Assembly (NCBI RefSeq): GCF_025215155.1
Contig: NZ_JALHAM010000108.1
DNA from: Dryocola clanedunensis
GTDB taxonomy: Bacteria; Pseudomonadota; Gammaproteobacteria; Enterobacterales; Enterobacteriaceae
Reading direction: 5' to 3' (one strand)
DNA: 64,000 bases
In this document: positions 43,710 through 53,120 of the stretch, one piece after another
Numbering within the stretch: the stretch's first letter is position 1
How the letters are laid out: each line of letters begins with the position of its first letter
The notes under the pieces: generated by a model
Databases searched by the model: none
Seen by the model: the letters and a program-made list of their open reading frames with translations, nothing else
What the model was told of the DNA's origin: nothing
Position numbers and translations under genes: made by a program

Positions 43710-44780
43710 GTGGAAAAGCCATTTAAAAGAATTTTGGTCATAAAAATGCGTTTTCACGGAGACATGCTGCTGACCACGCCGGTTATCAGCACGCTGAAAC
43801 GTAATTATCCCGAAGCGGCGATCGACATGCTCCTTTATAAAGACACTATGCCAATACTGTCTGAAAACCCGGAAATACATGCTCTGTACGGTGTGAGTAA
43901 TAAAGGCGCTTCCGCAACCGAGAAACTCCAGAACTTCGTCTCTCTGATCAAAGCGTTACGCCGCAATGAGTATGATTTGATCGTGAATCTTACCGATCAA
44001 TGGATTGTAGCGCTGCTGGTGCGATTGTTGAAAGCGCCGGTGAAAATCTCACAGAATTACGCTCACCGTCAGTCTGCATTCTGGAAAAAAAGCTTCACCC
44101 ATCTTGCGCCCTTCGATGGCAAGCATGCGGTTGAACGCAATTTGTCGGTGCTATATCAACTTGGAATTACGGATTTTTGTCGGGATACGACTATGAGCTA
44201 TGCTCCGGAGCATTGGGAGCGAATGCGTAAAGAGTTGGATGTATTGGGTGTCGGTGAGCATTACGTGGTGATTCAGCCTACGGCCCGACAGCTTTTTAAA
44301 TGCTGGGATAATGACAAATTTTCTCAAGTTATTGATGCGCTGCAAGCACGAGGATATGAGGTTGTTCTTACTTCAGGTCCGGGTGCTGACGACCTTGAAT
44401 GCATTAACGAGATTGCCAGCGGTTGTGAACGCAAACCAGTCATCGGGCTTGCTGGTAAAACGCGCTTTCCCGAACTGGGCGCATTGATCGATCACGCCAT
44501 GTTATTCATTGGCGTGGATTCTGCGCCTGGCCATATCGCGGCTGCGGTAAAGACGCCGATTATCTGTCTTTTCGGTGCTACCGACCATATTTTTTGGTGC
44601 CCATGGTCTGACAATATTATCCAGTTTTGGGCGGGTAATTACCAGGCAATGCCAGCCCGGAGCGAACTTGATCGCAATAAAAAATATTTGTCGGTCATAC
44701 CTGCAGCGGACGTTATTGCGGCAACCGAGAAGCTTTTACCTGCTTCATTTATCCCCCTAACTTCGAGCGCATCATTATGA
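43710..44780 (+). CDS. waaQ: LPS core heptosyltransferase III WaaQ
   Basis: A GT9 enzyme that adds the branching HepIII to HepII of the inner core. 356 residues, GTG start. The N-terminal KRILVIKMRFHGDMLLTTPV is the GT9 donor-domain signature, and GVDSAPGHIAAAVKTPI lies near residue 270. First gene of the outer-core operon. Its stop overlaps the waaG start (ATGA). Confidence 0.95.
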   Translation: MEKPFKRILVIKMRFHGDMLLTTPVISTLKRNYPEAAIDMLLYKDTMPILSENPEIHALYGVSNKGASATEKLQNFVSLIKALRRNEYDLIVNLTDQWIVALLVRLLKAPVKISQNYAHRQSAFWKKSFTHLAPFDGKHAVERNLSVLYQLGITDFCRDTTMSYAPEHWERMRKELDVLGVGEHYVVIQPTARQLFKCWDNDKFSQVIDALQARGYEVVLTSGPGADDLECINEIASGCERKPVIGLAGKTRFPELGALIDHAMLFIGVDSAPGHIAAAVKTPIICLFGATDHIFWCPWSDNIIQFWAGNYQAMPARSELDRNKKYLSVIPAADVIAATEKLLPASFIPLTSSASL

Positions 44781-45901
44781 TCGTCGCTTTTTGTCTCTAT
44801 AAGTATTTTCCCTTCGGCGGCTTGCAACGGGACTTTATGCGCATTGCGCAGACGGTAGCTTCAAGGGGGCATCATGTTCGCGTGTATACCCAATCATGGG
44901 AAGGTGAACGCCCGGTAGGGTTCGAGATTATTCAAGTACCAGTAAAAACACGCACCAATCATGGGCGTAATGCAGAATATTTTCATTGGGTACAGTCCCA
45001 TCTCTCTGCACACCCGGCAGATCGCGTGATTGGCTTCAATAAAATGCCAGGACTTGATATCTACTATGCCGCTGATGTTTGTTACGCTGAAAAAGTTGCC
45101 CAGGAAAAGGGCTTCTTCTATCGTCTGACCTCCCGCTACCGTCATTATGCGGCATTTGAAAGGGGGACGTTTGAGCAAGGAAAACCTACGCAGTTGCTTA
45201 TGCTAACAGATAAGCAAATTGCTGATTTCCAAAAACATTACTGCACAGAAGCCGAAAGGTTTCATATCCTGCCACCGGGAATCTATCCAGACCGAAAATA
45301 CAGTCAGCAGATCCCGGATAGTCGGAAAACTTACCGCGATAAAAATGGCATAGCCGAACACCAGCATTTCATTTTGCAGGTTGGCTCTGATTTCAGCAGA
45401 AAGGGTGTTGATCGCAGCATCGAGTCAATCGCAGCATTGCCTGAGGCAACTAAACGAAAAACCGTATTGTTCGTGGTTGGTCAGGATAAACCGGGGCGCT
45501 TTGCTGCTTTAGCGGCGAAACTGGGCGTTAAAGATAATATTCGCTTCTTTTCCGGACGCAATGACGTTTCAGAGCTGATGGCAGCCGCAGATGTTTTGAT
45601 GCACCCAGCCTATCAAGAAGCAGCTGGAATCGTATTAATAGAAGCGATTACGGCAGGATTACCGGTGATAACGACCTCAGTCTGCGGCTATGCACACTAT
45701 GTAGCACAGGCAAAATGTGGCGTTGTTATAGACGAGCCATACTCTCAACAGGCATTGAATGAGGCGCTGCAGCTGGCGCTGGAAAACAGCACCCTACGTA
45801 ATGAATGGGCTGAGATGGCGCGCCGCTTTGCGGATACTCAAGATCTTTACAGTCTACCGGAACGCGTAGCGGACATAATTACGGGTGAAATGCATGGTTG
45901 A
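44777..45901 (+). CDS. waaG: LPS core glucosyltransferase I WaaG
   Basis: A GT4 (GT-B fold) enzyme that adds the first outer-core glucose to HepII. 374 residues, as in E. coli. The N-terminal MIVAFCLYKYFPFGGLQRDFMR contains the acceptor-side loop, and EAAGIVLIEAITAGLPV is the C-terminal EX7E donor motif. It overlaps waaQ by 4 bp and waaP by 8 bp. Peripheral inner membrane. Confidence 0.97.
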   Translation: MIVAFCLYKYFPFGGLQRDFMRIAQTVASRGHHVRVYTQSWEGERPVGFEIIQVPVKTRTNHGRNAEYFHWVQSHLSAHPADRVIGFNKMPGLDIYYAADVCYAEKVAQEKGFFYRLTSRYRHYAAFERGTFEQGKPTQLLMLTDKQIADFQKHYCTEAERFHILPPGIYPDRKYSQQIPDSRKTYRDKNGIAEHQHFILQVGSDFSRKGVDRSIESIAALPEATKRKTVLFVVGQDKPGRFAALAAKLGVKDNIRFFSGRNDVSELMAAADVLMHPAYQEAAGIVLIEAITAGLPVITTSVCGYAHYVAQAKCGVVIDEPYSQQALNEALQLALENSTLRNEWAEMARRFADTQDLYSLPERVADIITGEMHG

Positions 45902-46691
45902 ACTGAAAGAGCCTCTTGCCACGATATGGCGGGGTAAAGATCCTTTTACGGAAGTGAAAAAATTGCACGGTGAAGTTTTCAGAGAGCTGGAAACTCGCCG
46001 CACGCTACGTTTTGAGCTTGCAGGGAAAAGCTATTTCCTCAAGTGGCATCAGGGGACCGCATTTAAAGAGGTTGTTAAAAATCTCTTGTCGCTACGTTTG
46101 CCGGTTCTTGGTGCAGACCGGGAATGGAAGGCCATTCATCGTTTGCATGAAGTTGGCGTCGATACCATGCACGGCGTTGGTTTTGGTGAGAAAGGTGTCA
46201 ATCCAATAAAGAAAACATCTTTTATCATTACCGAAGATCTCACGCCAACCATCAGTCTGGAAGATTACTGTGCGGGATGGCTGGCTAATCCCCCTAAGCC
46301 TCGCACAAAACGTATGCTCATTAATCGAGTCGCAACAATGGTGCGAGATATGCACCTGGCAGGGGTAAACCATCGCGATTGCTACATCTGCCACTTCCTG
46401 TTGCACCTTCCTTTCACTGATGATGAAAAGCGGCTGAAGATTTCGGTTATTGATTTACATCGTGCGCAAATTCGCTCGAAGGTCCCGTCACGCTGGCGGG
46501 ATAAAGACCTGGTAGGTCTTTATTTCTCATCGCTGAATATTGGGTTGACGCAGCGTGATATCTTTCGGTTTTTGAAAATTTATTTTAATCAGCCGCTACG
46601 TTCTATTCTGCAAACGGAGGCAACTTTGCTTCGTGAAGCGAATAGTAAAGCTGAGCGGATTCGTGAAAGAACTGTGCGTAAATCGCTATAA
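45894..46691 (+). CDS. waaP: LPS heptose I kinase WaaP
   Basis: Phosphorylates HepI of the inner core, required for outer-membrane stability and polymyxin resistance. 265 residues from ATG 45894. The protein-kinase-like catalytic loop is NHRDCYICHFLLH near residue 160, followed by the metal-binding VIDLHRAQ. The frame is open three codons further up (GTG), but the ATG matches E. coli MVELKEP. It begins inside waaG. GC content drops sharply in the gap that follows. Confidence 0.97.
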   Translation: MVELKEPLATIWRGKDPFTEVKKLHGEVFRELETRRTLRFELAGKSYFLKWHQGTAFKEVVKNLLSLRLPVLGADREWKAIHRLHEVGVDTMHGVGFGEKGVNPIKKTSFIITEDLTPTISLEDYCAGWLANPPKPRTKRMLINRVATMVRDMHLAGVNHRDCYICHFLLHLPFTDDEKRLKISVIDLHRAQIRSKVPSRWRDKDLVGLYFSSLNIGLTQRDIFRFLKIYFNQPLRSILQTEATLLREANSKAERIRERTVRKSL

Positions 46692-46852
46692 CATCAGAGT
46701 AAATAGAATAGCCTTTTTGTCAAAGTTATTATCTTTTTAATTTAGCGCTGATGGAATTGTTGAGGGTTTTATTAATAGGCTCAATAAATCTTCGGATCCT
46801 CTATTGTAAATACGTAACCGACATTCTTTTCTAAGTATAACAAGAGTACCTG

Positions 46853-47869
46853 ATGAACCAGACTTATTTTAACGAAAAAGAAGTTATTCTGGATACGCTG
46901 GACTATGACTATACAGAATCCAGTCAGGATGATGTTTTTAATATCTCGTATGGCATTGATAAGAATTTCCTCTTTGGCTGTGGTGTCTCAATTGCTTCAA
47001 TTTTATTATCAAATCCACATGCTTCTCTGGCATTTCATGTTTTTACCGATCATTTCGATGAACAGAATAAAAGTAAATTCGACGCACTGGCGGCTCAGTA
47101 TCGGACGCGTATCGTTGTTTACTTGATTAACTGTGATAAATTGAAGTCGCTTCCCAGTACCAAAAACTGGACGTATGCAACGTATTTCCGTTTTATCATC
47201 GCCGATTATTTTGCGAACCGAACCACTAAATTACTTTACCTCGATGCTGACATTGCATGCCAGGGAAGCATTCAGGAACTTGTCGATCTTAATTTTAAAG
47301 ATAATGAAGTCGCAGCGGTAGTAACGGAAAGGAACAAGGACTGGTGGAAAAAGCGCTCGGCAACGCTGGGGGTGCCAGAACTTGATAATGGTTACTTTAA
47401 TGCTGGTTTCTTGTTGATTAACATTCCTGCATGGACGCGTACAAACGTCTCAGAAAAAGCTATCAATATGCTGAAGACACCAGAGGTTACCGACAAGATT
47501 ACTCATCTTGATCAGGACGTATTGAATATGCTGCTGGTTGGTCAGACTCGTTATATAGACAAAAAATTCAATACCCAATATAGTCTAAACTACGAGCTTA
47601 AAGATACGGCTATCAATCCTGTCAATGAGAACACCATTTTCATCCATTACATTGGGCCAACTAAGCCATGGCATTCCTGGGGAGTTTACCCGGTTTCGCA
47701 AGCTTTTTTAAAAGCTAAAGTGTATTCAGCCTGGAAGAATGACCCTCTCCTCAAGCCTAATAATAGTAATCAATACAGATACTGTGCAAAGCATATGTTT
47801 AACCAGCAAAAAGTATTACAAGGGATCTTGAATTATTTCCTGTATTTCGTCAAGAAAATAACTAATTAG
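46853..47869 (+). CDS. waaI: LPS core alpha-1,3-galactosyltransferase WaaI
   Basis: A GT8 retaining glycosyltransferase that adds the second hexose of the outer core. 338 residues. The metal-binding DxD is in LLYLDADIAC. NISYGIDKNFLFGCGVSIAS and LPSTKNWTYATYFRFIIAD read closer to Salmonella WaaI (a galactosyltransferase) than to the E. coli K-12 WaaO glucosyltransferase, as far as I recall both. The acceptor motif HYIGPTKPWHSW is intact. A 161-bp AT-rich gap precedes it. waaB, which stands here in Salmonella, is absent. Confidence 0.85.
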   Translation: MNQTYFNEKEVILDTLDYDYTESSQDDVFNISYGIDKNFLFGCGVSIASILLSNPHASLAFHVFTDHFDEQNKSKFDALAAQYRTRIVVYLINCDKLKSLPSTKNWTYATYFRFIIADYFANRTTKLLYLDADIACQGSIQELVDLNFKDNEVAAVVTERNKDWWKKRSATLGVPELDNGYFNAGFLLINIPAWTRTNVSEKAINMLKTPEVTDKITHLDQDVLNMLLVGQTRYIDKKFNTQYSLNYELKDTAINPVNENTIFIHYIGPTKPWHSWGVYPVSQAFLKAKVYSAWKNDPLLKPNNSNQYRYCAKHMFNQQKVLQGILNYFLYFVKKITN

Positions 47870-47886
47870 ATAAAGTAGGTGATGCA

Positions 47887-48903
47887 GTGGACTCATTTCC
47901 AGAAATAGAGATTGCTGAATTTAAAGTTTATGATGGCTGTAGTAAGACGGATAATACATTCGACAAATTAAACATTGCTTATGGCGTAGATCGTAACTAT
48001 CTTGATGGTGTTGGTGTTTCGATCACCTCGATCGTTATGCATAATGATGTTCCTGTTACGTTTCATATTATAGCTGATGAGTATGATAAAGGTTTTCTCG
48101 ATAAAATAGAAAAGTTAGCCATACAATTCAAAATAAGCATCCATTTATATTTAATTAATGCGTTAGGTCTGGAAATACTTCCCCGTACTAAAGTATGGTC
48201 CCGAGCTATGTATTTCAGGTTATTTGCATTTGAGTTTTTAAGCCAGAAAGTCGATAAGCTTCTTTACCTTGATGCTGATGTTGTGTGCAAGGGGAAAATA
48301 GATGAATTAGCATCCTTTGATCTTAAAAATAGCGCAGCAGCAGTAGTCCGAGATGTTGAGTCGATGCAGAGCAAGGTGGTTGAAAGACTTAAAATGCCTG
48401 AGTTGTGCGGTAACTATTTTAACTCGGGCGTGGTGTATGCAAACTTAAAAAAATGGGTGGAGTTTGAATTAACTGAAAAAGCACTGAGAATATTAACACA
48501 AGATAATGCTTCGTCTCCATCTTATAAATATCCCGATCAGGATGTTTTAAACATCTTACTAAAAGATAATGTCATATTTTTGCCACAGAAATTTAATACT
48601 ATCTATACTATCAAAAGTGAGTTACGTGATAAATCTCATAATCAATATAAAAAAATCATATTGGATGAGACTATCCTGATTCATTATACCGGCGCTACAA
48701 AACCCTGGCATGAATGGGCATCTTATCCATCTACCCATTATTACCAACAAGCACTGTCATTATCTCCATGGAAAGATGATACTCCTAAGAAAGCGAAAAC
48801 AGTTATTGAATTTAAAAAGAGATACAAACACCTATTAGTGCAACATAAATATTTCCAGGGCATTGTTGCCGGTATTGCATATTTGCGCAAGAAGAGAAGC
48901 TGA
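47887..48903 (+). CDS. waaJ: LPS core alpha-1,2-glucosyltransferase WaaJ
   Basis: A GT8 paralogue of WaaI that adds the third outer-core hexose. 338 residues, GTG start. MDSFPEIEI, NIAYGVDRNYLDGVGVSITS and SRAMYFRLFAFEFL closely follow Salmonella WaaJ. DxD in LLYLDADVVC; HYTGATKPWHEW at the C-terminal side. 17 bp after waaI. AT-rich codon use. Confidence 0.88.
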   Translation: MDSFPEIEIAEFKVYDGCSKTDNTFDKLNIAYGVDRNYLDGVGVSITSIVMHNDVPVTFHIIADEYDKGFLDKIEKLAIQFKISIHLYLINALGLEILPRTKVWSRAMYFRLFAFEFLSQKVDKLLYLDADVVCKGKIDELASFDLKNSAAAVVRDVESMQSKVVERLKMPELCGNYFNSGVVYANLKKWVEFELTEKALRILTQDNASSPSYKYPDQDVLNILLKDNVIFLPQKFNTIYTIKSELRDKSHNQYKKIILDETILIHYTGATKPWHEWASYPSTHYYQQALSLSPWKDDTPKKAKTVIEFKKRYKHLLVQHKYFQGIVAGIAYLRKKRS

Positions 48904-48918
48904 TACTACAGGTCTACT

Positions 48919-49611
48919 ATGATTCAAAAAAACGTGGTTAACGATTTTATTGTACTGACTAAGGAACAAGACAGTAAATATCTTAGTATATTTAATGATT
49001 TTTTATCCTATAAATTAAAAGTTATAAAGGTCTTCCGAAGTATAGAAGACACCAAAGTTTCGTTAATTGATACCGAATATGGAAAGTTTGTACTTAAGGT
49101 TTTTGCACCTAAAGGGAAAAAAAATGAGCGTTTTATAAAATCCATGCTCAAAGGCGACTATTATGAAAAGCTCTTTCACCAAACCGCACGCGTAAGGCAA
49201 GAAGGATTCGATGCGCCGAATGACTTTTATCTCCTTGCTGAAAGAAAGACGTTACGATTTGCGCATTGCTATATCATGCTTATTGAATATATTGAAGGGA
49301 CCGAGCTTGCGGATATTGAACACATATCTGATAGTTTGAAGCACGATATAAAAAATTCGATTGTTTCATTACATCATCACGGTATGGTTTCAGGGGATCC
49401 ACATAAAGGGAATTTCATTATCGAAGATAATGTAGTGCGAATTATAGATTTATCTGGCAAACGCCCCTCCGCATCAAGAAAGGCAAAAGACAGAATCGAT
49501 CTTGAAAGACATTATGGAATTGTAAATGATAAAAAAGACGCTGGATATTATTTACTAACCTATAAAAAGGCATTGCGTAATTTCTTGAGAAAAATAAAAG
49601 GGAAGAAATAA
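48919..49611 (+). CDS. waaY: LPS heptose II kinase WaaY
   Basis: Phosphorylates HepII; acts after WaaP and WaaQ. 230 residues of kinase-like fold. The lysine segment FVLKVFAPKGKKNERF is near residue 57, the catalytic loop GMVSGDPHKGNFI near residue 155, and the metal site IIDLSGKRPS follows. AGG lies six bases before the ATG. 15 bp after waaJ. Confidence 0.94.
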   Translation: MIQKNVVNDFIVLTKEQDSKYLSIFNDFLSYKLKVIKVFRSIEDTKVSLIDTEYGKFVLKVFAPKGKKNERFIKSMLKGDYYEKLFHQTARVRQEGFDAPNDFYLLAERKTLRFAHCYIMLIEYIEGTELADIEHISDSLKHDIKNSIVSLHHHGMVSGDPHKGNFIIEDNVVRIIDLSGKRPSASRKAKDRIDLERHYGIVNDKKDAGYYLLTYKKALRNFLRKIKGKK

Positions 49612-49848
49612 TATTTTCTTCTTTTCCTTGTGCCGAACACTTACCGTGAAAATATGTTCACTCGCTATTCTGAATGGATATTAGAGTACGAATATCACAT
49701 TCAGTTTTTTTCGTTAAAGCTAATTTTTCTGAATATTAAAGAATAAATGTTTAGTATGTTTCCATAAATCAAAAACCTTAACTTTATAATATTAATTAAA
49801 TTATTGTGTTAAGTATTAAAGAATCTATTTAATCTTGCAGGTTTGTAT

Positions 49849-50706
49849 ATGAATAACATAAAGTATATAACTTATACTGATGTTCAAAATATTGTTAACA
49901 AGAAATCATGTGAAGACGTAATAATATTTTTGTCTGGTCCAACCTCAAAAAATACCCCTTTATCCATTTTACGTAGTCACGATGTTATCACGGTCAATGG
50001 TTCAGCTGAGTACTTGCTAAACCATAGCATCGAACCATTTATCTATTTGTTAACTGACGCGCGTTTTTTACATCAGCGGCGTAGTGATTTTTTTAAATTT
50101 AGCTCACATAGTAAATTTACTATAGTCAACCGAGATGTTTACGAAGAGTCAACTGAGGAAGATAAAAAATACTTGCGTGAAAATTGCTTGATACTCAAAT
50201 CTTTCTATAAGCGCGAGAAAGGTGGTTTATTGAAAAAAATGAAGTTTAGCATTATGTCTAAATTCAATAAAAGTTTGCTTATTGATGTACCGTACTCAAC
50301 TAAAAATAGATTGGTTGGTTTTTCAAAGGATATTAGCATTGGCTATTGTTCATGCCATACTGTCGCCTATACAGCAATCCAGATTGCATATTCATTGAAG
50401 TTTGTAAGGATTATTTGTTCTGGTTTAGATCTCACTGGTAGCTGCCAGCGTTTTTACGATGAAAGTAAAAATCCCATGCCTTCTGAATTAAGCAGAGATC
50501 TTGGAAAAATCCTGCCATTTTTCAAGTTCATGAGCGAAAAGGTGCAGGATGTAAATGTCTTTAATTTATCAAGTGATACGGCGGTTAGTTATAATGTCAT
50601 TCCTTTTATCCAGCCTTCCGAAATTGGCTGGATGAAATATAAATCAAAAGAAGGTTTGGAACAGAGTCTCGATTTCGAAAAGAAAGCTGACCATTGTGTT
50701 GGTTGA
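49849..50706 (+). CDS. waaZ: LPS core Kdo III modification protein WaaZ
   Basis: Needed in E. coli for addition of a third Kdo to the inner core, giving a glycoform that does not carry O antigen. 285 residues from ATG 49849 (a TTG two codons upstream is possible). The segments VIIFLSGPTSKNTPLS, PFIYLLTDARFLHQRR and CSGLDLTGSCQRFYDE are those I associate with WaaZ. No signal or membrane segment. A 237-bp AT-rich stretch without a gene precedes it. waaS, its usual partner in E. coli K-12, is absent. Confidence 0.85.
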   Translation: MNNIKYITYTDVQNIVNKKSCEDVIIFLSGPTSKNTPLSILRSHDVITVNGSAEYLLNHSIEPFIYLLTDARFLHQRRSDFFKFSSHSKFTIVNRDVYEESTEEDKKYLRENCLILKSFYKREKGGLLKKMKFSIMSKFNKSLLIDVPYSTKNRLVGFSKDISIGYCSCHTVAYTAIQIAYSLKFVRIICSGLDLTGSCQRFYDESKNPMPSELSRDLGKILPFFKFMSEKVQDVNVFNLSSDTAVSYNVIPFIQPSEIGWMKYKSKEGLEQSLDFEKKADHCVG

Positions 50707-50755
50707 TTTTATATGATTTCTCTTCAGTATTATTTATTGATGACAGGTAAAAAAA

Positions 50756-51823
50756 ATGAGTTTTGGCACTTTTCATAAGGGCAAAAAAAGATTAATAAAT
50801 AAAATTAAAATAAACATATTGTCTTTTTTTATTAGAAGAAAAAATCCTTGCAAAGATGTTCCAAAAAAAATAAAGACATGTCTGTTAATTCACGATAATA
50901 ATAAAATTGGGGACTTAATAGTATTAAGTGGTTTATATCGTGAGCTTTCTAAAAGGAATGTAGAACTTTATGTAATCACGAATCATACTGGTAACGCTTT
51001 ATTAAATCATAGTAATCAAATTAAAAAAGTCATCGTTAAAGAGTCAAATAGTTTAAAGAATATGCTTAGGGTTATTAAAAATGCTCGTGAGCACTACTTT
51101 GATATTGTTATCGATCCGTTTGAGACGATGCCGTCGTTCAAACATGCTCTTTTGTTATCGAACCTAAAAACAGATAATATCTTAGGGTTTGATCGATGGT
51201 ATAAACGTTATTATACCTTTTATCATTTACATGATGAAAATCTTAAAGAACATATGTCCACCCGTACTTGTGAGATTCTAAGCCATATGTATGAGGATGG
51301 TAAAAAAGCTGATGCACAGCGTTATGAGTTAGCTATTTCTGATACCATTGAGAAAGAAATAAATTCCTATATAGCAGGCAGTAATGTTGTTATTGTTAAT
51401 CCATTAGGTGCAAAGAAAATTTGCAGATTAACAGAAATTCAAATTAAGGTTATTTATCATTGGATTCAAAATAATCATCCTGAGTTAAGAATAATTTTTA
51501 CAGGCCATCCTGATGATGTGAGCTTATTGAACGCCCATGGTGTTGAAACTTTCTCGCATTCAGAATTTCTTTATACCGTAGCACTTACTAAAATGTGTCA
51601 CTATGTAATATCAGTTGACACCGCATTGGTTCATATAGCATCTGCTTTTGAAAAGCCAACATTAGCTTTATATCCAAATTCCCGTACCGAAAGTTATCCT
51701 TCGCATAAAATATGGTCGCCAAATAATCCTAATGCTATACAGGTCATCTCCCCGACATATACTGTCGTTGACATTAATAGCGAAGATATTATTGCTAATT
51801 TAGAGAGGCTCTTTTTAAAATAA
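50756..51823 (+). CDS. Family 9 glycosyltransferase, probable outer-core heptosyltransferase (WaaU-like)
   Basis: A 355-residue GT9 protein. A basic N-terminus (KKRLINKIKI) is followed by CLLIHDNNKIGDLIVLSGLYREL, a donor-domain start like WaaQ. The C-terminal domain has VNPLGAKKICRL, then ISVDTALVHIASAFEKPTLALYP, the GT9 nucleotide-sugar region. As last gene of the operon, before convergent waaL, it sits where E. coli K-12 has the GT9 enzyme WaaU and Salmonella the GT4 enzyme WaaK. It is probably the transferase for the terminal residue that receives O antigen; the sugar is not proven. Very AT-rich. Confidence 0.75.
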   Translation: MSFGTFHKGKKRLINKIKINILSFFIRRKNPCKDVPKKIKTCLLIHDNNKIGDLIVLSGLYRELSKRNVELYVITNHTGNALLNHSNQIKKVIVKESNSLKNMLRVIKNAREHYFDIVIDPFETMPSFKHALLLSNLKTDNILGFDRWYKRYYTFYHLHDENLKEHMSTRTCEILSHMYEDGKKADAQRYELAISDTIEKEINSYIAGSNVVIVNPLGAKKICRLTEIQIKVIYHWIQNNHPELRIIFTGHPDDVSLLNAHGVETFSHSEFLYTVALTKMCHYVISVDTALVHIASAFEKPTLALYPNSRTESYPSHKIWSPNNPNAIQVISPTYTVVDINSEDIIANLERLFLK

Positions 51824-51854
51824 AAAGGAGTGAGGTAGTGCACACCCCTTTTTA
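51824..51854. terminator. Likely bidirectional terminator between the waaU-like gene and waaL
   Basis: AAAAAGGaGTG-aggtagtg-CAcaCCCCTTTTT can form an imperfect hairpin with A and T runs on its two flanks, between two convergent genes. The mismatches make it weaker than the others in the window. Confidence 0.5.
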
Positions 51855-51857
51855 TCT

Positions 51858-53120
51858 TCAGCAACTTAATATGATTTGTTTTTTTTTCAATATTAGTAAA
51901 AGCGCCATCCCAGTGGTAATTATTATTGGAATGCTTCTCGCCCAGATAATAACATCAGTCAGTCCAGTCGCAATTATTGCAAGAGAAAAAATAAATAAAC
52001 CTAAAGATTTTAAATAATAGGCTGTATAAAGCATTGCCAGATAAAAGAACAAAATACTTAGAATACCCGCTACCCCCTTCAAAGAAGCAGCTTCTATTAT
52101 CTCATTATGGAGGTGCACGTTGATGAAAGGCAAGGAGCCGCGTAACTGTGAGTCTTCACTCGCTAGCTTATTAATGTGCCCCGCTCTATCTTCGACGGAC
52201 CTTGCGGAGAAAGGGTTTTCTTTGAATATAAGTGTACCGACTTCATACATTGCAAGACGGGCACCGACAGACGTAACACTATTATTGTTATTATATTCTG
52301 TGATATCGTGTAAAGCTTCGTTGTAACGTGTAGTAATCGGTTTTATAAAAATGAATATTAAAAAACTCAGGAGTATAAAGAAACCCACAAGAGATAAGGC
52401 CAGTTTTTTTAGCGATCTTTTATAAAATACCACTAAAGTGGTCATACATAACAAAGGAAAAATTAGCATAGTCGATCGGGTTTCTGTAAATGCAAGCGCA
52501 ACAAAAATCACAATGGCATTTATAATGAATAAGAAGGGATGGCTTTTTTTTGTGTATAATATGGAAACCGCACTCACTAACCCAATCATCATTATTGAGT
52601 ATGCAGCGCCGGTAGCTGTACCTATACCAAAATCAATTCTATCAATGGTAGCTGATGATTTTATATAAGCCGCGTAGGAAAAGATTATAAATGATAAGCT
52701 ATATATAATATAAAGGAGATGCTCCTTCATTATTCTTATTTTGGAGGTTAATGCTAATAAAATTATAAAAGCCCCAAATGTGAATATTTTCGCAGTATTT
52801 AGATAGTTGTGATATGTTGCACGAAAAGGACTGTTATCTGTTTTAAAAAATGAATACCATAAAAAGTCAATTAATCCTATTGTGAATATTGATAAAGGAA
52901 GAATAAAATAGCGCCATGAATAATTATCATTTTTCCATCTGATTATTAGTGTCAAAAGACAAATAATAGCTGTTATATTATAGAGCTTCATGCTCAAATT
53001 ATTATTAACCAGTGCGGTTAACAATGTTATTGTGCTTAAAAAGAAAGTGACTATTTCAAGCACAAAGGTGGTTTTTTCCTGGTATAAACCCCAAGTTCGT
53101 TTGGTATGCAAGGCTACCAT
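51858..53120 (-). CDS. waaL: O-antigen ligase WaaL
   Basis: An inner-membrane enzyme joining undecaprenyl-linked O antigen to lipid A-core on the periplasmic face. 420 residues with about 12 hydrophobic segments and a large periplasmic loop near residues 240-330, where EVGTLIFKENPFSARS and NVHLHNEIIEAASLKG lie (the Wzy_C/WaaL motif with the key His). The sequence is strain-variable in enterobacteria, as expected for a protein matching the core terminus. Its start overlaps the waaC stop (TAATG), so it ends the hldD-waaF-waaC-waaL operon. Confidence 0.92.
   Translation of the reverse strand: MVALHTKRTWGLYQEKTTFVLEIVTFFLSTITLLTALVNNNLSMKLYNITAIICLLTLIIRWKNDNYSWRYFILPLSIFTIGLIDFLWYSFFKTDNSPFRATYHNYLNTAKIFTFGAFIILLALTSKIRIMKEHLLYIIYSLSFIIFSYAAYIKSSATIDRIDFGIGTATGAAYSIMMIGLVSAVSILYTKKSHPFLFIINAIVIFVALAFTETRSTMLIFPLLCMTTLVVFYKRSLKKLALSLVGFFILLSFLIFIFIKPITTRYNEALHDITEYNNNNSVTSVGARLAMYEVGTLIFKENPFSARSVEDRAGHINKLASEDSQLRGSLPFINVHLHNEIIEAASLKGVAGILSILFFYLAMLYTAYYLKSLGLFIFSLAIIATGLTDVIIWARSIPIIITTGMALLLILKKKQIILSC

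Noticed and set aside
49612..49848. The 237-bp gap between waaY and waaZ as a site for a lost waaS or an insertion remnant
   Set aside because: No terminal repeats, transposase fragments or glycosyltransferase motifs could be read in any frame; it appears to be AT-rich spacer.
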